Shown here: positions 44,700 to 53,265 of the stretch, one piece after another
Numbering within the stretch: the first letter of the stretch is position 1
Layout: every line of letters begins with the position of its first letter
Source of the DNA: Pseudorhodoferax sp047601025
GTDB lineage: Bacteria; Pseudomonadota; Gammaproteobacteria; Burkholderiales; Burkholderiaceae_C
DNA length: 64,000 nt
Assembly: GCF_047601025.1 (NCBI RefSeq)
Contig: NZ_JASGJZ010000001.1
Location: forward strand, 1,364,001 to 1,428,000
Direction of reading: 5' to 3'
Made by a program: the position numbers and the translations under genes
The notes under the pieces: model-generated
The model's database searches: none
The model's input: the letters and a program-made list of their open reading frames with translations, nothing else
What the model was told of the DNA's origin: nothing

Positions 44700-44829
44700 C
44701 GCTTGTTGTTCGCCAGCCCCGGCTCGGTGAACGCGAGAGGTCCGAGGAGACATTCAGCATTCCAAGAACATCACTCAGACATCCACACGAGATGTTTACC
44801 CTGGCGCCGCTTCTGCGGCGCTTTTTTTT
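44700..44829 (+). ncRNA. Candidate small RNA between lrp and mrdA
   Basis: The 180 bases after the lrp stop hold no convincing reading frame but do have a possible promoter (TTGAAA at 44671-44676, TATATT at 44692-44697, a short 15-base spacer) overlapping a perfect palindrome GACAA-A-TTGTC (44681-44691), and a strong terminator at 44804-44829. The enclosed about 130 bases are poorer in GC than the flanks and contain GAGGAG (44744-44749) with no usual start codon in range. An alternative is a long lrp 3' untranslated region. Confidence 0.35.
44804..44829 (+). terminator. Strong rho-independent terminator
   Basis: GCGCCGC-TTCT-GCGGCGC followed by eight T residues. Ends plus-strand transcription from lrp or from a small RNA gene 21 bases before the mrdA stop on the other strand. 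There is no matching T-run for the minus strand. Confidence 0.93.
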
Positions 44830-44850
44830 GCCCGGGCCGCAGCCCCTCCG

Positions 44851-46887
44851 TCAGCGCGCCACGGCCACGGCAGCCGGGCTGCGCGCCACCTGCAGCGGCG
44901 CGAGCCCGGCCAGGTCCGCCGCGTTCGCCGCGCCCGCAAGCGGCGGCGCTGGCAGGTCCGGCACCTCGGAGATCGCGCGCGGCTTGCCGACCGGCGGGCC
45001 GCCCTTGCCGGCGCGCACGTGCTCCAGGTCGGCCTCGCTCGGGTACAGGCCGGCGACCCAGAAATCGAACACGCGGCGCGCGATCGGCGCGGCCGCCTCG
45101 GCGCCCCAGCCAGCGTTCTCCACGATCAGCGCCAGCGCGATCTTCGGGTCGTCGGCGGGCGCGAAGGCCATGTACAGCGCATGGTCGCGCTGGCGCTCTG
45201 CTAGCGCCGCGGCGTTGTAGCGGCTCTTCTGCCCGATGGTGACGGCCTGCGCCGTGCCGGTCTTGCCGCCGGACACGTAGGGCGCACCGGCGAACACGCG
45301 CGCGGCCGTGCCCTCCTGCGTCACGCCGACCAGCCCGCGCCGCACCACGGCGATGTTGGCCGGCTGGTAGCCCAGGCTGCGGCCGGCTTCAGGCGCCACC
45401 GGGCGGCGCGCGCCGGTCGCGCCGTCCTCGATCTCCAGCGCAAGGTGCGGCGTGTGCTTCACCCCGCCGTTGGCCAGGATGGCCGTGGCATGCGCCAGCT
45501 GCAGCATCGTGAAGGTGTTGTAGCCCTGGCCGATGCCCAGCGAGATGGTCTCGCCCGCGTACCAGCGCTGCTGCTCGGGCCGGCGGTAGGCCTTGCGCTT
45601 CCAGGCCTGGCTGGGCAGCACGCCGCGCACCTCGCCGGGCAGGTCCAGCCCGGTGATCTGGCCGAAGCCCAGCGGCACCATGAAGTCGTGGATCGCGTCC
45701 ACGCCCATGTCGTTGGCCAGGGCGTAGTAGTAGACGTTGCTGGACTTGACGATGCTGCGGTGCATGTCCACCGCCCCCAGGCCGTAGTCGCCGTGGCTGC
45801 GGTAAGTGTGGCCGGCGAAGGTCCAGGAGCCGGCGTCGTGGGTGATGTCGCCGGGCCGGCGCGCGCCGGTCTCCAGCGCGGCCAGCGCCATGAACGGCTT
45901 GTAGGTCGAGCCGGGCGGGTAGGTGCCGCGCAGCGCGCGGTTCAGCAGCGGGCGGTCGATGGACTCGTTCAGCGCGCTCCAGCTTTCCTGGTCGATGCCT
46001 TCGACGAACAGGTTGGGGTCGTAGGTCGGCTTGCTGACGAAGGCCAGCACCTCGCCGGTCTTGGGATCGAGCGCGACCAGCGCGCCGCGGCGGTCGCCGT
46101 ACAGGTCTTCCACCAGCTTTTGCAGCCGCAGGTCGATCGACAGCACCACGGTGTCGCCCGGCGTGGCCTTGCTGCTGGCCAGCCGCCGCACGGCGCGCCC
46201 GCCGGCCGAGGTCTCGATCTGCTCGGCGCCGGCCTTGCCGTGCAGCTCCTTCTCGTAGCTCTGCTCGATGCCGAGCTTGCCGATGTACTCGGTGCCGCGG
46301 TAGTCGCCGTCCTCGTCGGTTTCCTCCAGCCGCTCCTTCTCGGCCGCGTTGATGCGGCCGATGTAGCCGACCACGTGCGCCGCCAGCGCGCCCTGCGGGT
46401 AGTAGCGGAACAGCCGGGCCTTGATGTCCATGCCCGGGAAGCGGTAGCGCTGCGCCGCGAAGCGGGCCACCTCCTCGTCGGTCAGCCGGGTGCGGATCGG
46501 CAGCGACTCGAAGTTGCGCGACTCGTCCAGCAGCTTGCGGAAGCGCCGCCGGTCGCGCGGCGTGATCTCGACGACCTGGGACAGCGCGTCGATCGCCGGC
46601 TCCAGCGGCCCGGCCTTGGACGGCGTGATCTCCAGCGTGTAGGCCGAGTAGTTGCTGGCCAGCACCACGCCGTTGCGGTCCACGATGTGGCCGCGCGTGG
46701 GCGCCACCGGCACCACGGCCGTGCGGTTGCGCTCGGCCTGGGCGCGCAGGTCGTCGTGGCGCATGACCTGCAGCACCACCAGCCGCGCGAACAGCCCGGC
46801 GAAGGCCAGCACCACGACCAGCCCGACCACGACCACGCGCCGGCGAAAGCCCGCGAGTTCGCGTTCGACGTCCTTGAACTCGGTCAT
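44851..46887 (-). CDS. mrdA: Penicillin-binding protein 2
   Basis: 678 residues. One N-terminal transmembrane helix (about 17-36, VVVVGLVVVLAFAGLFARLV), a dimerisation domain, and a transpeptidase with Ser327 in GSTYKP (SxxK) and Lys542 in GGKTGTAQ. The C-terminal tail after about 640 is Pro/Ala-rich. Elongation transpeptidase of the rod complex with MreBCD. It ends the operon here: rodA, which commonly follows, is absent from the downstream side. Twenty-eight bases after mreD. Confidence 0.96.
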   Translation of the reverse strand: MTEFKDVERELAGFRRRVVVVGLVVVLAFAGLFARLVVLQVMRHDDLRAQAERNRTAVVPVAPTRGHIVDRNGVVLASNYSAYTLEITPSKAGPLEPAIDALSQVVEITPRDRRRFRKLLDESRNFESLPIRTRLTDEEVARFAAQRYRFPGMDIKARLFRYYPQGALAAHVVGYIGRINAAEKERLEETDEDGDYRGTEYIGKLGIEQSYEKELHGKAGAEQIETSAGGRAVRRLASSKATPGDTVVLSIDLRLQKLVEDLYGDRRGALVALDPKTGEVLAFVSKPTYDPNLFVEGIDQESWSALNESIDRPLLNRALRGTYPPGSTYKPFMALAALETGARRPGDITHDAGSWTFAGHTYRSHGDYGLGAVDMHRSIVKSSNVYYYALANDMGVDAIHDFMVPLGFGQITGLDLPGEVRGVLPSQAWKRKAYRRPEQQRWYAGETISLGIGQGYNTFTMLQLAHATAILANGGVKHTPHLALEIEDGATGARRPVAPEAGRSLGYQPANIAVVRRGLVGVTQEGTAARVFAGAPYVSGGKTGTAQAVTIGQKSRYNAAALAERQRDHALYMAFAPADDPKIALALIVENAGWGAEAAAPIARRVFDFWVAGLYPSEADLEHVRAGKGGPPVGKPRAISEVPDLPAPPLAGAANAADLAGLAPLQVARSPAAVAVAR

Positions 46888-46915
46888 GGAAGTGCAGGCG
46901 CGCGGCGGCGCTGTT

Positions 46916-47446
46916 TCAGAGCGGGCGATTGTCGTCCGGATCGGGCGCGCGGCGCTGCGGCAGCAGCAAGGCCACGCTGACGACGGGCCACAGCGCGGCC
47001 TCGATCAGCGGGCTCAGCAGCACCTGCCAGCCCGGGAAGAGGCCGCCGCCCAGCAGCCGCAGCACCCATTCGATGGCATGGGCCGCGACGAACAGCGGCA
47101 GCACCTGCAGCGCCTGCAGCGGCACCGCGAACCACAGCAGCCGCCGGTGGATCATGATGGCCAGGTAGCTCAGCACGGTGTAGGCCAGCGCGTGTTGGCC
47201 GAGCCAGGAAGCCTGGTGCACGTCCATGCACAGGCCGAACACGAAGGCCGTGCCCACGCCCACGCGCAGCGGCTGGTGCACGGTCCAGAACACCAGCACC
47301 ACGGCCACCAGGTCCGGCGCCCAGGGCGCGCGGCCCCACAGGCCCATGTTCTGCACCATGTTCCCCAGCAGCGCGGCGATCAGGCTGCACCAGATGAAGA
47401 GCGGTCTGGCCGGCAGCAGCAGCTGCTGGCCGCGGCGCATGATCAT
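46916..47446 (-). CDS. mreD: Rod shape-determining protein MreD
   Basis: 176 residues with five hydrophobic segments (for example LFIWCSLIAALLGNMVQNMG, VAVVLVFWTVHQPLRVGVG, TAFVFGLCMDVHQASWLG). Inner-membrane partner of MreC in the elongasome. The ATG overlaps the mreC stop as ATGA; a second ATG two codons on is an alternative start. Confidence 0.94.
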   Translation of the reverse strand: MIMRRGQQLLLPARPLFIWCSLIAALLGNMVQNMGLWGRAPWAPDLVAVVLVFWTVHQPLRVGVGTAFVFGLCMDVHQASWLGQHALAYTVLSYLAIMIHRRLLWFAVPLQALQVLPLFVAAHAIEWVLRLLGGGLFPGWQVLLSPLIEAALWPVVSVALLLPQRRAPDPDDNRPL

Positions 47447-48333
47447 CGCGCGGCCCCCTCGGCCGGCGCGTCCGGCGGCGCATCCAGCGGCTGCAGCACC
47501 ATCACGTGCCGCACGCCGACCAGCCGCGCCAGCGGCCGGCAGTAGATCCGCGCGAAGGTGGAATCGGCCTGGCGCTCCACCGCCTCGACCTGGGCCACGC
47601 GCAGGCCGGGCGGGTAGACGCCGTCCACGCCGCTGGTGGTCAGCAGGTCGCCGGCCTGCACGTCGGAGTTGCCGGCCATGAAGCGCAGCTCCAGCACGCC
47701 GCCCAGCACGCCCGGGTTGCCATAGGCCACGCTGCGCGCGCCGGTGCGCACGTTCAGCACTGGGATGGCCTGGTCGCGGTCGATCAGCAGCGTGACCTCG
47801 CTGACCAGCGGCAGCACCCGCGTGACCTGGCCGACGACGCCGTCGGCGTCCACCACCGGCGATCCGGGCGCGATGCCGTGGGTCAGGCCGCGGTCGATCA
47901 CGACCTTGCGCGTGTAGGGGTCGGCCGCGTCGTACAGCACCTCGGCCGCCTGGCCCGGCGCCGCCAGCCGGGCGCCCAGGCCCAGCAGGCTGCGCAGCTG
48001 CGCGTTCTCCAGCAGCAGCTGCTCGACCTGGCCGGCGCGCACGGACTGCTCGGTCATGCGGCGCTCGGCGGCGTCGGCGCGCGCCTGCACCGCGGCCAGG
48101 CCGTCCAGGTAGCCGCGCCCTTCCTGCAGCAGCCGAATCGGCTCGAGCGCGGCCATCTGCACCGGGTAGAGCACCGCGGCCACGGCCGCGCGCAGCGGCC
48201 GCATCAGCGTGAAGCGCGCGTCGGCCACCATCAGGAACAGCGCGAACGCGCTGAACACCATCAGCTTGGTCAGGGCCGACGGGCCCTGCTTGAAGAAGGG
48301 TGGCGGGGTCCTGTCCAGCGTACCGAGCGGCAT
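47443..48333 (-). CDS. mreC: Rod shape-determining protein MreC
   Basis: 296 residues. A transmembrane helix (about 22-40, TKLMVFSAFALFLMV), a coiled coil (about 72-115), and a periplasmic beta domain with VVIDRGLTHGIAPGSPVVDADGVVGQVTRV and GDLLTTSGVDGVYPPGLRVAQV. Links MreB to PBP2 in wall elongation. Overlaps mreD at its 3' end; 16 bases after mreB. Confidence 0.96.
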   Translation of the reverse strand: MPLGTLDRTPPPFFKQGPSALTKLMVFSAFALFLMVADARFTLMRPLRAAVAAVLYPVQMAALEPIRLLQEGRGYLDGLAAVQARADAAERRMTEQSVRAGQVEQLLLENAQLRSLLGLGARLAAPGQAAEVLYDAADPYTRKVVIDRGLTHGIAPGSPVVDADGVVGQVTRVLPLVSEVTLLIDRDQAIPVLNVRTGARSVAYGNPGVLGGVLELRFMAGNSDVQAGDLLTTSGVDGVYPPGLRVAQVEAVERQADSTFARIYCRPLARLVGVRHVMVLQPLDAPPDAPAEGAAR

Positions 48334-48349
48334 CGCCTCCCCCCGGGAA

Positions 48350-49393
48350 TCACTCGCTGGTGAAGATGGACCCCAGGCGGTCCATGCGCTCCAGCGCGGT
48401 GCCGCAGCCGCGCACCACGCAGGTCAGCGGGTCCTCGGCCACCAGCACCGGCAGGCCGGTCTCCTCGGCCAGCAGGCGGTCCAGGTCGCGCAGCAGCGCG
48501 CCGCCGCCGGTCAGCATCATGCCGCGCTCGGCGATGTCGGCGCCCAGCTCGGGCGGCGTCATCTCCAGCGCGTTCTTGACCGAGGCGACGATGTTGTTCA
48601 GCGGGTCGGTCAGCGCCTCCAGGATCTCGTTGGACGAGATCGTGAAGCTGCGCGGCACGCCTTCGGACAGGTTGCGGCCCTTGACTTCCATCTCCTTGAC
48701 CTCGGAGCCGGGGAAGGCCGAGCCGATGTTCTTCTTGATGGCCTCGGCCGTGGGCTCGCCGATCAGCATGCCGTAGTTGCGGCGGATGTAGTTGATGATG
48801 GCGTCGTCGAAGCGGTCGCCGCCGACGCGCACGCTGCCCTTGTAGACCATGCCGCCCAGCGAGATCACGCCGACCTCGGTGGTGCCGCCGCCGATGTCCA
48901 CCACCATCGAGCCCGAGGCCTCGGCCACCGGCAGGCCGGCGCCGATCGCGGCGGCCATCGGCTCCTCGATCAGGTAGACCTGCGAGGCGCCAGCGCCCAG
49001 CGCCGATTCGCGGATCGCCCGGCGCTCGACCTGCGTGGAGCCGCAGGGCACGCAGATGATGATGCGCGGGCTGGGCCGCAGCACGCCGCGCGGGTGCACC
49101 ATCTTGATGAACTGCTTGAGCATCTGCTCGGTGACGGTGAAGTCGGCGATCACGCCGTCCTTCATCGGGCGGATCGCCTCGATGTTGCCGGGCACCTTGC
49201 CCAGCATGGCCTTGGCTTCCTTGCCGACGGCCTGGATGGTCTTCTTGCCCTGCGGGCCGCCTTCGTGGCGGATCGCGACGACCGAGGGCTCGTCCAGCAC
49301 GATGCCCTTGCCGCGCACGTAGATCAGGGTGTTGGCCGTGCCGAGGTCGATGGCCAGGTCGGTCGAGAAGTACCGACGGAAAGCACCAAACAT
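48350..49393 (-). CDS. mreB: Rod shape-determining actin homologue MreB
   Basis: 347 residues. Actin-like phosphate and adenosine motifs: DLAIDLGTANTLIYVRGKG, MVVDIGGGTTEVGVISLGG, GDRFDDAIINYIRRNY and MLTGGGALLRDLDRLL. Filaments on the inner face of the membrane direct the elongasome. AGAGGA lies ahead of ATG 49393. First gene of mreB-mreC-mreD-mrdA, divergent from gatC. Confidence 0.98.
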   Translation of the reverse strand: MFGAFRRYFSTDLAIDLGTANTLIYVRGKGIVLDEPSVVAIRHEGGPQGKKTIQAVGKEAKAMLGKVPGNIEAIRPMKDGVIADFTVTEQMLKQFIKMVHPRGVLRPSPRIIICVPCGSTQVERRAIRESALGAGASQVYLIEEPMAAAIGAGLPVAEASGSMVVDIGGGTTEVGVISLGGMVYKGSVRVGGDRFDDAIINYIRRNYGMLIGEPTAEAIKKNIGSAFPGSEVKEMEVKGRNLSEGVPRSFTISSNEILEALTDPLNNIVASVKNALEMTPPELGADIAERGMMLTGGGALLRDLDRLLAEETGLPVLVAEDPLTCVVRGCGTALERMDRLGSIFTSE

Positions 49394-49597
49394 TGAAAAA
49401 TTCCTCTCGGGGGCGCGGCGCGCTGCGGGCGCGCGGTCGCCCTTGCTTCAGATCGGTCGGGGATGAAATTCGGCGCGTCGGGCGGCCCGGGAAAGGCCGG
49501 TGCGCAAAGGCGGGATAATACCCGATCCCCCCGTGAAAACCCCTGTAGCGGCCCTGCTGCCGGGCGTTCGCGCGGCCCTGTTGCTTGCTTGTTTTCC
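49394..49597. promoter_or_regulatory. Divergent promoter region, mreB / gatC
   Basis: 204 bases separating two essential operons. A -10-like GATAAT at 49514-49519 (TATTAT-like read on the other strand) stands out in GC-rich sequence and could serve either direction; no good -35 partner at 17 bases is visible. Nothing coding is seen. Confidence 0.45.
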
Positions 49598-49897
49598 ATG
49601 GCCCTGACCCTTGACGACATCACCCGCATCGCCGACCTGGCGAGGCTGGAACTGCACGCGTCCGAGCGCGACCGCATGCTCGGCCAGATCAACGGCTTCT
49701 TCGACATCGTCGAGCGCATGCGGGCCGTGGACACCGCCGGCGTCGTGCCGCTGGCCCACCCGACCGAGGTCGTCGCCGACGTCCAGCTGCGCCTGCGCGA
49801 GGACCGCGTGAGCGAGCCCGACGACCGCGCCGCCAACCAGCGCAGCGCCCCGGCCGTCGAGCGCGGCCTGTTCCTGGTGCCCAGGGTGATCGAGTGA
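49598..49897 (+). CDS. gatC: Asp/Glu-tRNA amidotransferase subunit C
   Basis: 99 residues. LTLDDITRIADLARLELH and LGQINGFFDIVERMRAVDTAGV match GatC, the small subunit that wraps GatA and GatB. The complex converts Glu-tRNAGln and Asp-tRNAAsn to the amides. The stop overlaps the gatA GTG (GTGA). Confidence 0.95.
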   Translation: MALTLDDITRIADLARLELHASERDRMLGQINGFFDIVERMRAVDTAGVVPLAHPTEVVADVQLRLREDRVSEPDDRAANQRSAPAVERGLFLVPRVIE

Positions 49898-51363
49898 GCA
49901 TGGCCTTCGACCCCACCTGGGCCTCCGTGGCCGAACTGGCCGGCAAGATCCGGGCGCGCGAGCTCTCGGCCGTCGAGGCCGCGCAGCATTTCCTCGCGCG
50001 CATCGCGCAGCACGGCCACCTGAACGCCTTCGTCGCGCTCGATCCCGAGGCCACGCTGGCCCAGGCCCGCGCGGCCGACGCGGCGATCGCCGCCGGCACG
50101 GCCGGCCCGCTGGCCGGCGTGCCGATCGCGCACAAGGACATCTTCGTCACGCGCGACTTCCCGACCACGGCCGGCTCGAAGATGCTGGCCGGCTACCGCT
50201 CGCCGTTCGACGCGACCGCGGTCGCGCGGCTGGCCGAGGCCGGCGCCGTGACGCTGGGCAAGCTCAACTGCGACGAGTTCGCGATGGGCTCGTCCAACGA
50301 GAACTCGGCCCATGGCGCCGTGCGCAACCCCTGGGACGCCGCGCGCATCCCCGGCGGATCGTCCGGCGGCAGCGCCGCGGCCGTGGCCGCCCGGCTGGTG
50401 CCGGCCGCCACCGGCACTGACACCGGCGGGTCGATCCGCCAGCCGGCCGCGTTCTGCGGCATCACCGGCATCAAGCCGACCTACGGCCGCGCCTCGCGCT
50501 ACGGCATGGTGGCCTTCGCCTCCAGCCTGGACCAGGCCGGCCCCATGGCCCGCAGCGCCGAGGACTGCGCGCTGCTGCTGTCCTGCCTGTGCGGCCCGGA
50601 CCCGGACCGCGACTCCACCTCGCTGGACCGCCCGGCCGAGGACTTCGGCCGCCAGCTCGACGCCCCGCTGGACGGCCTGCGCATCGGCCTGCCGCGGGAA
50701 TTCTTCGGCGACGGCCTCGCGCCCGACGTACGCGCGGCGCTAGACGCCGCGCTGAAGGAGTACGAGAAGCTCGGCGCCCGCCTGGTCGAGATCTCGCTGC
50801 CGCGCACCGAACTGGCAATCCCGGCCTACTACGTCATCGCGCCGGCGGAGGCCAGCTCCAACCTCAGCCGCTTCGACGGCGTGAAGTTCGGCCACCGCGC
50901 GGCGCACTACGACGACCTGCTCGACATGTACCGCAAGACCCGCGCCGAAGGCTTCGGCGACGAGGTCAAGCGCCGCATCATGATCGGCACCTACGTGCTG
51001 AGCCACGGCTACTACGACGCCTACTACCTGAAGGCCCAGCAGATCCGCCGGCTGATCGCCGACGACTTCCAGCAGGCTTTCCAGGCCTGCGACCTGATCG
51101 CCGGCCCGGTGGCGCCCACGGTCGCCTGGCGGCTCGGCGACAAGGCCGGCGACCCGCTGGCCAACTACCTGGCCGACATCTACACGCTGCCCGGCTCGCT
51201 GGCCGGCCTGCCCGGCATGAGCGTGCCGGCCGGCTTCGGCGACGGCGGCATGCCGGTCGGGCTGCAGCTGCTGGGCAACTACTTCGCCGAGGCGAGGCTG
51301 CTGAACGCGGCGCACCGCCTGCAGCAGGCGACCGACTTCCACCTCCTCCATCCGCCTCTCTGA
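49894..51363 (+). CDS. gatA: Asp/Glu-tRNA amidotransferase subunit A
   Basis: 489 residues of the amidase-signature family. The Ser-cisSer-Lys triad lies in GVPIAHKDIFVTRDF (Lys), PGGSSGGSAAAVAA (cis-Ser) and GTDTGGSIRQPAAFCG (nucleophile Ser). It releases ammonia from glutamine for GatB. GTG 49894 overlaps gatC; ATG 49900 in frame is an alternative. Normally gatB follows directly; here a low-GC gene intervenes, starting 6 bases after the stop. Confidence 0.97.
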   Translation: MSMAFDPTWASVAELAGKIRARELSAVEAAQHFLARIAQHGHLNAFVALDPEATLAQARAADAAIAAGTAGPLAGVPIAHKDIFVTRDFPTTAGSKMLAGYRSPFDATAVARLAEAGAVTLGKLNCDEFAMGSSNENSAHGAVRNPWDAARIPGGSSGGSAAAVAARLVPAATGTDTGGSIRQPAAFCGITGIKPTYGRASRYGMVAFASSLDQAGPMARSAEDCALLLSCLCGPDPDRDSTSLDRPAEDFGRQLDAPLDGLRIGLPREFFGDGLAPDVRAALDAALKEYEKLGARLVEISLPRTELAIPAYYVIAPAEASSNLSRFDGVKFGHRAAHYDDLLDMYRKTRAEGFGDEVKRRIMIGTYVLSHGYYDAYYLKAQQIRRLIADDFQQAFQACDLIAGPVAPTVAWRLGDKAGDPLANYLADIYTLPGSLAGLPGMSVPAGFGDGGMPVGLQLLGNYFAEARLLNAAHRLQQATDFHLLHPPL

Positions 51364-51369
51364 CAACGC

Positions 51370-53265
51370 ATGGATGACCTGTCTTTATTGCTGGAGAAGC
51401 TTGCACAGCTGGTTGCTCAAAGCCGGTTCGAGGAACTGGAAAGCGACACAGTCGAGTTCAAGCCGTGTCCTTCGACAAGCCAGGACTGGACGGAACGCTA
51501 TAAATCCGTCAACGCTTTTCTGAACACGCGCGGCGGCGTACTGGTGCTGGGCATCAAAGAGTCCGGGCAGGGCCGTGAACGTCGCTACGAAGTGACTGGC
51601 TATGACCCTGCAGTAGAGCCCAAATTGCTCGATCTGCGCCACGTGTTCACGGATGCAGACAAACGGCCTTTCGATGTGAATGAGTACCTGCCACCCGTGG
51701 AGATCATTCCATTCATGGGAAGCCGGATTGCAATTCAGCGCGTCGATGAACTGCCAGCGGACAAGCGCTTTCTCTTCTTCAAGGGAAAGGCGTACCGGCG
51801 TCACTTGACAGGTGATCATGCAGTCAAGCAGGCGGAGCTCGACCGGCAAACAGAATTTCTGGAAGAGATTTCCCAGGCACGAGAGTTAGAGCCCCTGCAT
51901 GGCGAAGGACTCGAAAGCGTCGACCTCGACCGGCTGAACGAATACATCATTCAGCTCAACAAGCTTCAACGCATCGAGAACCTGAAACCCTCCCTGCAGG
52001 AAGCAATCCCGTTTCTGACGCGCAAGCGGTTCTTGATCGATGGCAAGCTCACGATACTCGGGGGGCTGGTCTGCGGCGCTTATCCAGGCGACCTCCTGGG
52101 ATTTCGCGCCCATGTGCATGGCTACGTGAATGCCGCACGAACAGACAGTGTCATTGTGCAGGACAAGCAGGACATCGTCGCCAACGTTTTGCCACTGCTG
52201 GAACAGGCCAACGCATACGTCCTGCGCAACATCCACGTGGGCGTCGGCACATCGAAGGGCGGCGTTGCCAGTTCTCAGTATCCAGAAGCGGTCTTGCGGG
52301 AGACGATCAACAACGCACTGGCACACCGCGACTATTCGATCAACAAGCAAGTCGTCATCTCCATTACCCCGGGGCGGCAACTCGAAATCTCCAATCCCGG
52401 ACGTTTCCGAGATCAGTTGCTGCTCAACCATCCCCAGATCGGTTCCTCTCCTGCCCCCCCCCTGCTACGCGTCGTCCCCGAGACGAAGCCGCGCAACCCC
52501 CGGCTGGCAGACGTGCTGCGGGTCTACAGAAAATGGGAGGGCCGGGGCATCGGCATGTCGACGCTGGTCAACCTCTGCCTGGAAGACAAGCTCAATCTTC
52601 CGTACTTCAAGTTCAAGTCGGACGAAGTCACTCTAGTTCTGCAAGCCGGCAACTTGCTCGATGAACGGATGCAGGAACTGTTCGATTCGCGTGATGCCTA
52701 TATCGCGAAGAAGCTGGGCTCTTTCGATGAACTCAGCACGGAAAAGAAGGCGGTCTTGGCCTACTTGATCAAGAGTGAATGGGCGAACACCGAAGGCAAG
52801 TATTGTGTCTTGCTGACGTCTGACAACAACCATGCACAAGCAATCAAGACGCTCGAGGCGGCACGCCTGATCGAGCGCGACAGCCGCAGTACTGAGCTTT
52901 ACCCAGTCTACGTCGCCGACCGGAATTTGCTGTCCGACAACTTCGAGGCCGAACTGCGCAATATTTTCGGCAGCGCTCTTGACGATCTTGCGCTGCTATG
53001 GCGCAAGGTGCTTGCGGTGATCTACCGGTACAACCATTTCAGTTCCCGCCGGACCATCAGCGCAAAACAGGCCAGCTTCGCCCTCTGGGCAACGGAAGGA
53101 AACGACCAGCGCGACATCCGCTCGTTCGACTCCTTCAACCGCAACATCCGAAGAGTGTTCAATCAGTTGGAAAGCATGGGATTCATTGAAAGAGAAACCG
53201 AGAATTCCAGGGGATACGTTCTTTCATCGAATCTAAAAAACACACAAAGGACGCTGTTTCAATGA
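51370..53265 (+). CDS. AlbA_2/Schlafen-like ATP-binding protein inserted between gatA and gatB
   Basis: 631 residues. The N-terminal AlbA_2 (Schlafen-like, old AAA_4) domain is about 15-150, with ESDTVEFKPCPS (EFK at 29-31) and FLNTRGGVLVLGIKE (50-64). A GHKL-type ATPase module of the HATPase_c_4 kind follows at about 290-400: EAVLRETINNALAHRDY (306-322), LEISNPGRF and GRGIGMSTLVN. The C-terminal 200 residues suggest winged-helix units. Such proteins are putative regulators or defence factors; no function is assigned here. The line at 51421 has 34 of 60 G+C against 51 of 60 at 50341 in gatA, showing foreign origin. It is 6 bases from gatA, and its TGA overlaps the gatB ATG. Confidence 0.85.
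   Translation: MDDLSLLLEKLAQLVAQSRFEELESDTVEFKPCPSTSQDWTERYKSVNAFLNTRGGVLVLGIKESGQGRERRYEVTGYDPAVEPKLLDLRHVFTDADKRPFDVNEYLPPVEIIPFMGSRIAIQRVDELPADKRFLFFKGKAYRRHLTGDHAVKQAELDRQTEFLEEISQARELEPLHGEGLESVDLDRLNEYIIQLNKLQRIENLKPSLQEAIPFLTRKRFLIDGKLTILGGLVCGAYPGDLLGFRAHVHGYVNAARTDSVIVQDKQDIVANVLPLLEQANAYVLRNIHVGVGTSKGGVASSQYPEAVLRETINNALAHRDYSINKQVVISITPGRQLEISNPGRFRDQLLLNHPQIGSSPAPPLLRVVPETKPRNPRLADVLRVYRKWEGRGIGMSTLVNLCLEDKLNLPYFKFKSDEVTLVLQAGNLLDERMQELFDSRDAYIAKKLGSFDELSTEKKAVLAYLIKSEWANTEGKYCVLLTSDNNHAQAIKTLEAARLIERDSRSTELYPVYVADRNLLSDNFEAELRNIFGSALDDLALLWRKVLAVIYRYNHFSSRRTISAKQASFALWATEGNDQRDIRSFDSFNRNIRRVFNQLESMGFIERETENSRGYVLSSNLKNTQRTLFQ

Noticed and set aside
44707..44850. A short peptide gene in the lrp-mrdA gap
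   Set aside because: GAGGAG is present but no ATG, GTG or TTG lies at proper distance; frames across the gap run through the terminator stem.
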